A DNA stretch of 64,000 bases from Caprimulgus europaeus. Lineage: Eukaryota; Chordata; Aves; Caprimulgiformes; Caprimulgidae. The position numbers and the translations under genes are program-made. The notes beneath the pieces were generated by a model. That model saw nothing but the letters and a program-made list of their open reading frames with translations, searched no databases and was not told the DNA's origin. This document shows, piece after piece, positions 11,523 to 21,779 of the stretch. The stretch covers positions 24,565,686-24,629,685 of the forward strand of contig OU015527.1 of the NCBI GenBank assembly GCA_907165065.1, in the 5' to 3' direction. Every line of letters begins with the position of its first letter. The stretch's first letter is position 1.

Positions 11523-12756
11523 CTTATTAATAATAAGCTGTGCCTCCACTTAGTTGTGCTTAGCTATGATTTATTTTCCCTACAAAGTCATAGCAGCTGG
11601 TGTGTTTTATTTTTTCTTTGATTGACTAATTGCCCGAGAAAGTAGAGTTTGGCTGGCTGCAGTAGAATGTCAAAGTTTATCAGTAAGAATTAAAAGACAG
11701 TGGGCTGTTATGATCTTGGAGATAAAAGACAGGAAAACATTGTTCCAGACACATGTGATATCCAGGTTTTCAGTGGTGAGTTATGTTTATGGAGGAAATG
11801 GGTAAGGAAGCAGATAGACTTTGCAGAAATATAAAGATCTCTTCCACAGATGGAGTTATATCACCTTGCACCCTTTATACAAAGTATGAGGAGGCTGAGG
11901 ACATTTCAGTGAGGGCCTATTCCCAGAAAATGTGATGATATTGTTATTTAACCCTATTGGAATCAACTAAAAATACAGTACAAGAATAAGAAGTAAAGAA
12001 CTTCTGGTCCCTTACCTATGTTGAAACCAGTTAACAGTTCAAATTATGACATAAAGCCTTTCCCACGTCCCTCTTTTTAATTTATCTCCCCACCTGATTC
12101 AAAGTATTTCAGCTCATGAATGATCATTTTAAAATATTTTATATATTCAAATGCCGAGGTTTCTATCAAGAGCAGGTAGTATTGCAAGGAAGAAAGTTAA
12201 GACTTTGCATATTCTAGGACTTCATAACCCCAAGGTAAGCTTTGAGTGTAAGATATAGAGATTCTGTTCATAAACAAATGAACAATTTTTTGCTCAGAAC
12301 ATTTTCACTGAAAGTTTACTTAATCTTGGTTTCATTCATAAAATAATGTCACCTGTGAAGAACATACAAATTTATGAAAGATAGAAGAAACAAATACTGG
12401 AGGAACTTCTGACTACTTCTTACCTTGCTCTCGGAAAACCTTGAAATGTATATTTACACTGACACAAATGTATGTGTTTTGCGACAACACAATTTTCCTG
12501 CTAGCCTTTACCAGTATATTATTTTAGCATGACTCACACCCACTTGTTTTCTCCAACCTCCTTGGTGCAGGGCAGTCAGCACCACTAGTTATATATTATT
12601 TTGAAAATTAATTCCATTATTGCTAATTTTGCTTCTTTTATGTTTCCTGATATGTTTTCCAGCCATATTCCTATTTCTTTTTTGTACCTAGTTGTTAAAG
12701 GAATTTAACTCAATTGATATGATTTAAAGGTTGATCTTTCAAGTCATCTTGAGGTT
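11523..12756. other. Non-coding spacer between ERV pieces
   Basis: I see no LTR, CR1 or long ORF. The part near 12690-12720 contains a 19-base string that recurs at 14907, inside the pol remnant, so the retroviral remnant may extend to about 12690. Confidence 0.4.
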
Positions 12757-13680
12757 TACAGGTTTCAGATACAAGTTGAACACAATCATGGTAATCCCTT
12801 TCAGCATCAGAAGGCAGGGGTAACAAAGTAGCAGGGTTTAAAGTGTTGCACTTTTCCACTTTCAAATTATCAGCCAATAGTAAAATTATTTCATATCTGT
12901 GTGCTCATTTAGGAGATAAAGCTTTCTCCACATATTGCTTTAATAAAATTTCTACCTCATGAGTTAAGTGAACAGTTAGTGGATGTCCTAAAACAATCAC
13001 TCAAGTCTTTTCTACCATTTCAGCAGCTGCAGCTATCACCCTAATACTAGAGGAAGTACCTTTAATTACTGGGTCTAAGGTGGAAGAAAAATAAGCAATT
13101 GGTCTTTCATGTGTGCCCAAAGTTTGTACTAACACCTCCTTTGCTATTCACTTTGTTTCATCACAATATAGCTTAAAAGGTTTTGAATAATAAGGCAGTC
13201 CTATTGCTGGAGCAGGTAAAAGTGCTGCTTTTAGGGTACAGAAAGATTTTTCTCTTTCAGTACCCCAAGCAATTGGCAAAATTTCCTCATTTCGAGTTGC
13301 TTCATGCAAAGGTCTAGCAATTTCACTAAACCCAGGAATCCAAGGATAACAGAAACCCACCTGTCTCAAAAATCCCCCTAGTTGTTTGTTAGTTATTGGT
13401 CTGGGATTTCTTAAATAGCTTTGATCCTTTCAGGGTCTACTTCTCATCTTCCCAGTTTTAATATGAAAGCCAAATATTTTACTTGCTGTTCACAAAGCTG
13501 CAGCTTGGATGGAGATGCATGACGATACTTTTTCACAAGCTAAATAGACAAATATACCGTATCCCTGACACAATCATCTTTAGCTTTACTTGCTAACAAC
13601 AAGTCATCTGCATATTGTATCAAAATTTATTTGTTTGGAAAAATTAAATCCTGTAAGTCATTTTTCAAAATTTAAGAAAA
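12757..13680 (-). pseudogene. ERV pol: RT palm, connection, RNase H part
   Basis: The catalytic motif YADD is intact at 13603-13614 (reading QYADDLLLA on the minus strand). It is followed by a block with VGFCYPWIPGFSEIARPL and EKSFCTLKAALLPAPAIGLP in the open frame 13369-13148, typical of the connection of gammaretroviral reverse transcriptases. RNase H-like text with GTHERPIAYFSSTLDP and the ending NPATLLPLLM lies at about 12800-13140. Stop codons occur just before the catalytic motif (about 13628) and after the CDETK block, and at least two more follow. The gene therefore cannot make protein. The catalytic site is intact although the reading frame is not. Confidence 0.85.
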
Positions 13681-13768
13681 TCATAGAATCATAGAATGGT
13701 TAGGGTTAGAAGCGACCTTAAAGATCATCTAGCTCCAGCCCCCCTGTCATGAGCAGGGACACCTTCCA

Positions 13769-14068
13769 CTAGACCAAGTTGCTCAAAGCTTCATCCAACC
13801 TGGCCTTAAACACATCCAGGGAGGGGGCATCCACAACTTCTCTGGGCAACCTGTTCCAGTGTCTCACCAACTCCACAGTGAAGAATTTCTTCCTAATAAC
13901 TAATCTAAACCTCCCCTCTTTCAGCTTAAAGCCATTTCCCCTTGTTCTATCATTAACTGCCTTTATGAAAAGTCCCTCCCCAGCTTTCTTGTAGGCCCCC
14001 TTTAGGTACTGGAAGGCTGCTATAAGGTCTTCACTAAGCCTTCTCTTCTCTAGGCTGAAAAGCCCCAA
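13769..14068 (-). pseudogene. CR1 ORF2 carboxy-terminal fragment
   Basis: A 99-codon frame begins [20 protein letters not shown] and contains RGNGFKLKEGRFRLVIRKKFF and [20 protein letters not shown], the usual end of CR1 ORF2, with a stop at the expected place before the 3' UTR. It continues the same element as the reverse transcriptase frame upstream, in another frame, so one frameshift near 14070 splits ORF2. Confidence 0.88.
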
Positions 14069-14678
14069 CTCTTTCAGAGAGAATTACCTCCCACAACCTG
14101 CTGGCCACACTGCTCTTGATGCAGCCCAGGATACAGTTATTGGCCTTCTGGGCTTCAAGTGCACATTGCTGGCTCATGTTGAGCTTCTCGTCTACCACCA
14201 CTCCCAAGTCCTTCTCTTCAGAGCTGGCCTCAAGCCACTCATCGCCCAGCCTGTATTTGTGCTTAGGATTGCGCCAACCCAGGTGCAGGACCTTGTATTT
14301 GGCCTTGTTGAACTTCATGAGGTTGGCACAGGCCCACCTCCCCAGCCTGTCAAGGTCCCTCTGGATGGCATCCCCTCCCTCCAGCGTGTCAACCTCACCT
14401 CTCAGCTTGGTATCATTGGCAAACTTGCTGAGGGTGCACTCAGTCCCCCTGTCCATGTCACTGACAAAGATGCTGAAGAGCACCGGTCCCAATACTGACC
14501 CTTGAGGGACACCACTCACGACGGGTTTCCACTCGGACATTGAGCTGTTGACCACAACTCTTTGAGTGCGACCATCCAGCCAGTTCCTTACCCACCAAGT
14601 GGTCCATCCATCAAACCCATATGCTTCCAATTTGGAGATAAGAATGCCATGTGGGGCGGTGTCAAAAACCTTGCACAA
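14034..14678 (-). pseudogene. CR1 ORF2 reverse transcriptase, long frame
   Basis: A 214-codon frame covers the palm to thumb of CR1 reverse transcriptase: [38 protein letters not shown], the catalytic block SKFANDTKL, then KVLHLGW and [19 protein letters not shown]. The catalytic FADD is FAND here: the codon at 14417-14415 is AAT where GAT is expected. The loss fits deamination of a CpG (see findings). The frame then shifts near 14070; the carboxy-terminal block ([15 protein letters not shown]) continues in the frame 14068-13769. The canonical ORF2 amino half and the endonuclease are absent because of 5' truncation. It is not functional. Confidence 0.9.
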
Positions 14679-14906
14679 GTCCAGGTAGATGACATCAGTT
14701 GCTTAAAATATAGTAGGAAAGCTAGTGAATCCCTGTGGTAACCTGGTCCAGGTTAATTGTCTTTCTTGGCAAGTGAAGCCAAAAATTTGCTGGCTTTCTT
14801 CTGCAATAGGAATGCTAAAGAAAGTTCCAGTTAGATCAAGTACAGTAGAATACTGTGCCCAATTAGGGATTTGAGTTAGATCAAACCAAATGGGCTGCTA
14901 ATTTCT

Positions 14907-14925
14907 GTTAAAGGAATTTAACTCA
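14907..14925. repeat. 19-bp direct repeat, second copy at 12694-12712
   Basis: GTTAAAGGAATTTAACTCA occurs identically at 12694-12712 and 14907-14925, one inside the retroviral pol remnant and one beyond its other end. It is too short to assign; it may reflect an internal duplication of the retroviral element. Confidence 0.5.
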
Positions 14926-15060
14926 GTTGGTGGGTGACTCTAGGTTTGCTTTATTAACTTCTCAGAGTTGGGCTATCACCTCCCTGAGTGGCAAAGGCAT
15001 TGCAAAAATCAGGTTCTATATATATACTAAATTTAACATTATGCAATAAGTATTCTTTTC

Positions 15061-15691
15061 AAAGATCTTAGTGTTTTCCCACGAACCCTGAGTTCCAAAT
15101 TTCTCATTAATTTAAAATTCTATAAAAGTCCTCAGTGATCTTCAAACACAGCTGCTTCTTATCGTCTCGTCTCAGTGCCTCTTCAGAAGTTGCAGCCCAC
15201 TGGTCCCATTCTGGTCACTGTATTCACTTATCTTCTGTAATTGCTATGTTTCCAAATTCTATTATTCTTGTTGATTCAGCTGGATTTGGTTTAAACCCAC
15301 TGTGGAAATGGCAATACAAGGGTCAAAGTGAGAAGCAGCATGGTTGCATGGTTTATAAGAATTATTATTGTATTATTTCCCAGCACCTGTTTCTAATTTT
15401 TCATTTTAACTATAATACTTCTATTAATCAATATCATTTTACCTATAAGCTTTCTCTTAGAGAGCCTTTCCCTTTTACACTAGTTGTTGTATTTACTTAG
15501 TCAGTCTTGTCTTATTGTGTAGTGCCAGCTGCAATTCCAGTCTTTCTTCAGCGGATATTACGAACAAATAGCATGCTTGCATCCTGCTTGCTCTTGACAC
15601 TTTGAAGAAGATGTGTCATACTCATGGGTCAGACAGCCTTGATTTAAAGAAAAACTCACTGAGAATAAAATAGCAGAAATTACCTAAAAGA
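15061..15691. other. Spacer, origin unclear
   Basis: This lies between the pol remnant and the LTR at 15692. It has a 121-codon open frame on the plus strand (15135-15500) with no recognisable motif. It could be decayed protease or gag of the minus-strand retrovirus, but no retroviral motif was seen. Confidence 0.35.
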
Positions 15692-16345
15692 TGTGGTAGT
15701 TTAACTTGGTAGGCAGCCAAACACCACAGGGCTACTTGCATCCCACCCCGTTTCCTCTCACCCAGGGAAAAAGGGAGAGAATTAGAGGTATAAAGATAAG
15801 GAAACTTGTAGGTTAAGATAAGAACAATTGAATAACTGAAGTAAAATAAAACTAAAATAGTAATGATAATAATTTTATGTCTCTATATATAGATATAGAT
15901 GATTAGAGATAGAGATGAGAGAGAGAGAGAGAGAAAGTAGACATAGATATACAAATGAGTGATGCACAGTACAATTGTTCACCACCCATCTATAGCAATC
16001 CTGGAGGAGTGAAAAGGAACCCCAAACCCAAAACTGCAATCCTGTAAGAGCAAGCCCAAGTGATTTCCAAGAGAATCTCTCCAGTTACCTGTCAACCCTC
16101 ATTAATATACTCAACATGATGTAATATGATATGGAATATCTTATTGGCATATACAAATGCCAAGTCTGGGTTTTGCTGATTACTACACTTCCCCCTCCCA
16201 GTCCTTTGCATCTGAAAAACTACCCAAACACAATGTCCTTTTACCTTATCAACATTCTTCTCTTAACAATCTCATACTGAAAGCAAAACACAGTGTTTCT
16301 ACCTACTAAGAAGAAAATTAACTCTACCCTAGCAAAACCAGGACA
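15692..16345 (-). mobile_element. Solo LTR, same family, minus strand
   Basis: The minus strand begins TGTCCTGGTTTTGCTAGGG at 16345 and ends CTACCACA at 15692, matching the terminal blocks of the copies at 10919, 47269 and 56010. It shares more of its internal detail with the 9295 copy (for example ATAAGGAAACTTGTAGGTTAAGATAAGAACA on the plus strand, in parts) than with the others. A TA/GA microsatellite (about 15880-15945) has grown inside it. No polypurine tract or primer-binding site adjoins it, so it is treated as solo. The flanks AAAGA (left) and AGAAA (right) do not form a clean target duplication. Confidence 0.82.
15915..15935. repeat. (GA)n microsatellite inside LTR
   Basis: A GA-dinucleotide run is preceded by TATAGA-type repeats. 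Related LTR copies lack it, so it expanded after insertion. Confidence 0.75.
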
Positions 16346-16863
16346 AGAAAAGATAATAAAACAAATGAACCTCAAGGCTATTTTAATAGGCAAAAAATAA
16401 TTATAAAGAAAATAAAAGTTTGAAAGTAGAAAAATTATATGTTAGAACAAAGATACACTATTCAGTAATTAATCAAATGTGCTGGTACTATTATAACAGC
16501 AAAACATCATTTCCAAAGCTTTTATTCTCTAAGGAAAAGAGAAATTGATAAGAATAGAAAAAAAAATATATCCTTTATAAAATTTTTTAAATTTAGAACT
16601 CTTGGAGTATATATACATTAGTACACTAGCATATGTGGAAAGCATTATGACTGGCATTCCCAGGCATCTAGAACCAAAGACCATAGTCTAACTGAGCTCA
16701 GATTGAAAACAGACAAAGAAACCAACCAACCAACCTAGGAATTACTGTGTGCTGCAAATAAAAAACACCAAATTTTTACTTACCTTTAAAGCATACACAC
16801 TGTTCAGATCACTAGCAAAGGAATACAATATGAAGTTCAGAGTGATGGTATAAAGGTAACATA
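16346..16863. other. AT-rich spacer
   Basis: I see no gene or repeat family here; only A-rich and T-rich runs. Confidence 0.5.
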
Positions 16864-16867
16864 TTGG

Positions 16868-17240
16868 GTGAGATATTAACCAGAGCACTTATAGTGGCCT
16901 TCCGATATCTGAAAGGAACCTACAGGAAGGCTTTGGAGGGACTTTTTACAAAGGCAGGTAGTGATAGAACAAAGGGTAATAGCTGTAAACTGGAAGAGGG
17001 TAGATTAGACATTAGGAAGAAATTCTTTACTGTGAGGGTGGTCAGACACTGGAACAGGTTGCCCAGAGAAGTTGTGGATGTCCCCTCCCTGAAAGTGTTT
17101 AAGGCCAGGTTGGATGAGGCTTTGAGCAGCCTTGCCTAGTGGAAGATGTCCCTGCTTATGGCAGGGGGGTTGGAACTAGATGATCTTTAAGACCCCTTTT
17201 AACTCATACCATTCTATGACTCTGATTCTGTGATTCTTCT
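16868..17240 (+). mobile_element. CR1 LINE 3' fragment
   Basis: The frame 16864-17139 encodes the last part of CR1 ORF2: [39 protein letters not shown] and VFKARLDEALSSLA. It is followed by the 3' UTR and the octamer tail ending TGATTCTGTGATTCT near 17240. It is severely 5'-truncated; no reverse transcriptase catalytic region remains. It is close to the subfamily of the CR1s at 4985 and 13681, judging by the shared carboxy-terminal text. Confidence 0.9.
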
Positions 17241-19145
17241 CTGGTTTTTGAAACCTGCCAGTGCCCTTTGAAAAACTTATCTGCTGTTTAGATGTACATG
17301 ATGAGATAGAATTTTATTACACCAGTTCTTTGGAGAACTCTTATGAACTTTCCTCTGGCTGGATGAGGCAGTTCTGGGGTCCTTTACAGTAGACACTAGT
17401 AGAAAACAAATCTGAAAACTCCAAGACCTTCTTTTTTCTATTTTTCTATGTAGCGATGATCTCCAAATGCTGCTGTTATTTGAATAGTATCATCCTGAGA
17501 GCAATCTTCTTCCCGTGACTGTTTTTTTGTACAGCAGTTTGAAGTGCTTATATTTCTTTTTTAATTAGTGTTAAGAAACTGATACAACTTTAACTTTTTT
17601 AGCACTGAGAAGAGGAATGTCAGAACAGCATTAGTTATCGAATCAGAATGACTTTCCCTGCAAGTAATTTAGGCATTTTAGTTTGTATGCCTGAAGAGAT
17701 TATGAAATGCTGCTTAATTTCTCAAGTTGGCATATTATTGAAGTCAAAGTGTAGTTTTAATGTCCAGTATTCCCACTGGGCTTTAAAACAATCTTCTACT
17801 TTCTCTATCTACAGCAGATTGTGGTGTTTACTTAATGTTAAACCAACAAGAGAAAAGGAATTTAGTGCTTGGAAGAAAATTTCATAACCCTGTAGAAATG
17901 ACAGTAATTTTGAGAGGAAAACAAGATTGTTTTCCTCATCAGCAGATGAGGATAGCACTGAACCTTTAACATGGCTATGCACTAAACCATCAATGGTAGC
18001 ACAGTTGAGTTTTTTGCTATCTGAACCAAATAGAACAGGTTTGGAAAGGGCACCATTTTTCTTTTTTTTAAGAAAGACAGAAATTATACGCTTCTCAAAA
18101 TTTAATGCATGGTCTGTGACAGTGAGATACCTTTCAGGGGCTGGCAATGACTGATGGTGGACCAACAGCAATCCCCAGCAATGAGGAAACTACCGTGGCC
18201 TACTTAGTATAAAACCTGCAGAACAGTAGTATAACTAAGCAAAATATTTCCAGCTTTTGAATTGTTCTTTATGCCTTAAAAGAACAGAATGATTTGCTAT
18301 TTTAACACTAAATTTGAATTGTTTTGCTGAGCTTAGAGTAGCATGGTCTGCAATGATTTTTTCATGTTCAGTTATCTTAGATATCCGTATGATCGGCTAT
18401 ACTTTCTAGCATATGATGGGGTTTGCCGTAGGGTCTATGGTCATAAAAGTTTTTTCTATTTTCTTTTGTGATCACGTCTTTCATTTAACTTGCCAACAAA
18501 GCCTGTACTGAAGAAGTCTGCTGTAGGTGACATGCTTTTAAAAATATAAGTAAAAACCCCTCAATAATATACAGTGAAGGATGGAGAAGGAAGAAGAAAC
18601 AACTGCTGAAGTAGTGTAAGTGTATTGGGTGACATGAGTAATTAGTTGAGTATTTCAGTGATTAGCTCAGTACAAAGGGAACAAAAATGTAGTATATGCT
18701 AGTGTATACAGTTTTCAATTAAAAGGTATATAATAATGGTTTTTTTTCTCCAAAAGCTTTATTTTGTGGTATGCAGAGGTGATCTATTTTGTCACTCCAT
18801 AAAATTAACACACCATGTGTCCAGACAGACATTTATCATAAGCAGTAACATCAAAATTACAGGTCTGCTTTTCTTTATTCCTTATATTTAATCAAGTACA
18901 TTATTTATTTTTTCTGCTTACTCTTTAAATGTCTTTCAGGTAGACGTACATAAAATTGTAATTTTTTTCTTTCTACATATCTCTAATTTCAATCCTACTG
19001 TTATTGCTGACTCCCCTCCCCTTCTCTCACCTCTCCTCCCCTTCCCTCATCTTCCCTCTCCTTCTGTCCCATCTCATTGTCTATGTTCATGAACATCTTG
19101 AATACTATTGGTTTCTTGAAAACTCTTGTGAGACACCATTTGTTA
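17241..19145. other. Non-coding spacer
   Basis: The longest frame is 120 codons on the minus strand (17809-18171). It has no family motif, overlaps an equally open plus-strand frame, and I judge it random. A pyrimidine-rich CTCC/CCTT run is at 19010-19070. Confidence 0.5.
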
Positions 19146-19350
19146 CTCATTTCCACTTGGACATTGAGCCGTTGACTGTAACTCTTTGGACAGGGCCAAC
19201 CAGCCAGTTCTGTCTAACAGTCCATCCATCAAATCTGTATTTCACCAATTTAGCAGTAAGAATTTTATGGGGGATCATATCAAAGACCTTACAGAAGCTG
19301 AAGTAGATTATATCCATAGCACTTCCTTTTTCCACTGGTGGAGTTGATAA
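19146..19350 (-). mobile_element. CR1 internal fragment without 3' tail
   Basis: The minus-strand frame (19335-19147) reads MDIIYFSFCKVFDMIPHKIL and VKYRFDGWT, the CR1 reverse transcriptase region before the SGVPQG block. Neither the 3' tail nor downstream ORF2 is adjacent. A normal CR1 insertion keeps its 3' end, so this piece was cut out by a later deletion or rearrangement. Confidence 0.82.
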
Positions 19351-21347
19351 TTAATCTATACTGACAGCAAAACTAGCCCTTCTGAGCAATGTATGTGTAA
19401 AAGACTCATTTGTTCCATCACTCCAATGTTTCCAGATTCAAGTGTTCAGTTTTGTTTGGGTTTTTTGTTTATTTTGTTTTGCTTGGTTTTTTGTTTTTAT
19501 TGGAAAGTTCAGAAACACTGACAGGGAGGTGCTTGTGAAATTTCAGAAGTGTCTGACAATTCAGCTCCCACCACAACACAAATTCTGGCACTTCTGTAGG
19601 AACACAGACCACAAAGCTGAGGGATGTGGGGCAGAGGAATATGTCATTTGACAGTACAAATTGACAGAGTAGACTTCAAAGAGAAGACTGAGACAAATCC
19701 AGACTGATGACCTTGAAACAGCAGGTCTCAATCTGTTGAGGCAACAGTCACACCTTGAGCTGCTTTTTTGTACCTCCTCCTTTGTTTTATCTTATGTATT
19801 CTAAATGAAAATTCAAGCCAGCTTCTTTAAACCAGGTGTTTCAGAATTTAAAGCTTATACTATTTGCAGTTTAAACCAAACCATTTCTCAGCTTTCACAC
19901 AAGCAACTTCTCACCAGTAGTGCGGTGAGTAAACGATTTTGAAAGAGTGAAGAGAAATAGAAAGGGAGACACTAAACATATCTATAATATCTTTTCATAT
20001 TACCTCTATTACCTTAATAAAACCATAATTGCAAACAATGTTTTTACTACAAGGCACAGCCTACAACAAAAATACTCTAGTCTCAATACAGTAAAGCTAA
20101 TTCTCACTATTAGGCACATGATCAACCCAAATAGTCAGTAGCTTCTCTAGTTCTTTTCAGCATCATGAGCTAAAAATATAAAAATAATATTGTAAAATAC
20201 AGGCCCTTGATTTTTTCTAGATTCATTTTTTTCTCCACATTTGCCTACATTGTTATTTCTAAAAGTTTTATTTTTTCTAATCCTCTACTAGATTATATAA
20301 AAAGGGCTCTAATAAAAAGACTCATTAACTGCTTAAAAAAAATAATTCATCTTCTACTGTAGTGTATTTTTTGCATTATATTTCAATTTTAATATAAATG
20401 TGAATTAATACTATGAAAATTTGATGTTTCCCAAAACAGAAGCATGTGGTTTGACAGTTTCTAAATTGTTCTTGTTCTTTAAAATTGTTTTTGTTTTCAG
20501 GGCCTTTCACTGAGATCAAGATGGGATGTCAGCCAAAAAGAATTTAACTTAATGCTTTCCATCAGAGAACTGGCCTGAGTTTTGATCTCTTTCATAATCA
20601 CTTGAATATATAAACCAATGATTTCCATCTTTAACAGTTTGGTAAGAAAGATTAGACAGACTCATTTAAGGACTATTATCCTTTGAAGTATGCATAGTAA
20701 TTCCAAATCATTGCATTTTCAACCTGTGTATGTTCCTCTAGTGTAGTTTTTATCTTCTTTTTATAATTAAATAATTTAAACATGATAGAGAATAATAAAA
20801 CAATATAAAACTGAAAAAATAAGATAACCTTTCTGTTGTTGAGATTTCAAGTATTTGAGTTTGAGTATATGCTATGTGGGTGGTAGTTGAAGAATCTTAA
20901 AATAATATATCTCATTTTATATTTGCTATATATAAAATAATTACTACCTGCAGCACTAAAAATCAATATGCATTATGTGATCATTCTGATTATTCCTAAT
21001 ATAAACTGTAAAACAGCTACAGTGAAGAGAAACTAGTTACCTTAAAAGACCAGTTTCAAAAGTATGCACATAATACTTTTCAGGAATTCATTTTTTTAAA
21101 AAATGAAAACTTTATACTCAAAGTATTAATTGAACTAGTTCTTGCATTCATTTGGTTCAGTGATAAAACTTACAAAGCCAAACTGAGCATATCTGGCATA
21201 AGTACAGTGTTTAGAATCCTACTCGGTTTCTTTGGGTTTTTTTTAATAGTACTTTAGCCAACAAACTGAACTAATGCTGAAAAAGTTCTTTGTATGAAAA
21301 TAATGCTTACTGGCTGTGTTGTTGTTGTGACACGGTTTTGGTAGCAG
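19351..21347. other. AT-rich spacer
   Basis: No recognised gene or element. It contains T-rich (19450-19500) and A/T-rich stretches only. Confidence 0.5.
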
Positions 21348-21779
21348 AGGGATGCTGCAGTGGAGCATCTCCCTTATGAGGAAAGGCTGAGAGAGCTGGG
21401 TATCTTTAGCTTGGAGAAGAGGAGACTGAGGGGGACCTCATTAATGTTTATAAATATATAAAGGGTGAGTGTCACAAGGATGGAGCCAGACTCTTCTTGC
21501 TGACAACCACTGATAAGAAAAGGGGCAATGGGTGTAAGCTGGAACACAGGAGGTTCCACTTCAACTTGAGAAGAAACTTCTTTACAGTGAGAGTGACAGA
21601 GCACTGGAACAGGCTGCCCAGGGAGGTTGTGGAGTCTCCTTCTCTGGAGACATTCAAGACCCGCCTGGATGCCTTCCTGTGTGATCCCATGTAGGTGTTC
21701 CTGCTCCCGCAGGGGGATTGGACTAGATGATCTTTCAAGTTCCCTTCCAATCCCTAACATTCTGTGTGATTGGGATTCT
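21348..21779 (+). mobile_element. CR1 LINE 3' fragment, second subfamily
   Basis: The plus strand reads through GGAGCATCTCCCTTATGAGG, the ORF2 carboxy end ([21 protein letters not shown], then [19 protein letters not shown] in the frame 21497-21694) and a 3' UTR with GGACTAGATGATCTTTCAAG. It ends in a decayed tail near 21779. The wording [18 protein letters not shown] matches the copy at 44311-45525 and differs from the [18 protein letters not shown] type at 13681, so at least two CR1 subfamilies are present. Confidence 0.9.

Larger units (their letters stand above)
13681..14697 (-). mobile_element. CR1 LINE, 5'-truncated, nested in ERV pol
   Basis: The 3' tail (on the plus strand TCATAGAATCATAGAATGGT at 13681) and the preceding CR1 3' UTR text are intact. 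The 5' end is truncated within the reverse transcriptase at GATGTCATCTACCTGG (minus strand). It lies between two consecutive pieces of a retroviral pol gene, so it inserted after the retrovirus. No clear target duplication is visible, as usual for CR1. Its open frames are long, so it is probably one of the younger copies in the window. Confidence 0.93.
12757..15060 (-). mobile_element. Gammaretrovirus-like ERV pol remnant, interrupted by CR1
   Basis: Two minus-strand pieces, 14698-15060 and 12757-13680, carry successive parts of one retroviral pol gene and are separated by the CR1 at 13681-14697. The first piece holds the amino half of the reverse transcriptase (WAQYSTVLDLTGTFFSI, QLTWTRLPQGFTS). 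The second starts shortly before the catalytic motif and continues through the connection and RNase H regions. Order and motif style match class I (gammaretrovirus-like) endogenous retroviruses. Several in-frame stops and no flanking LTR of its own show it is a fragment. The right-hand limit is approximate; protease and gag were not recognised up to 15600. Confidence 0.8.

Noticed and set aside
14116..14505. Plus-strand frames of 129 and 110 codons over the nested CR1
   Set aside because: They are antisense shadows of the CR1 reverse transcriptase frame.
9295..16345. One complete provirus with LTRs at 9295 and 15692 enclosing the pol remnant
   Set aside because: The 15692 LTR has no primer-binding site on its inner side, the flanking pentamers do not match, and a 5-bp-duplication LTR does not fit a gammaretrovirus-like pol. 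A shared provirus is possible but not supported.
17809..18171. 120-codon minus-strand frame
   Set aside because: No motif, and the opposite strand is equally open over the same stretch; probably chance.
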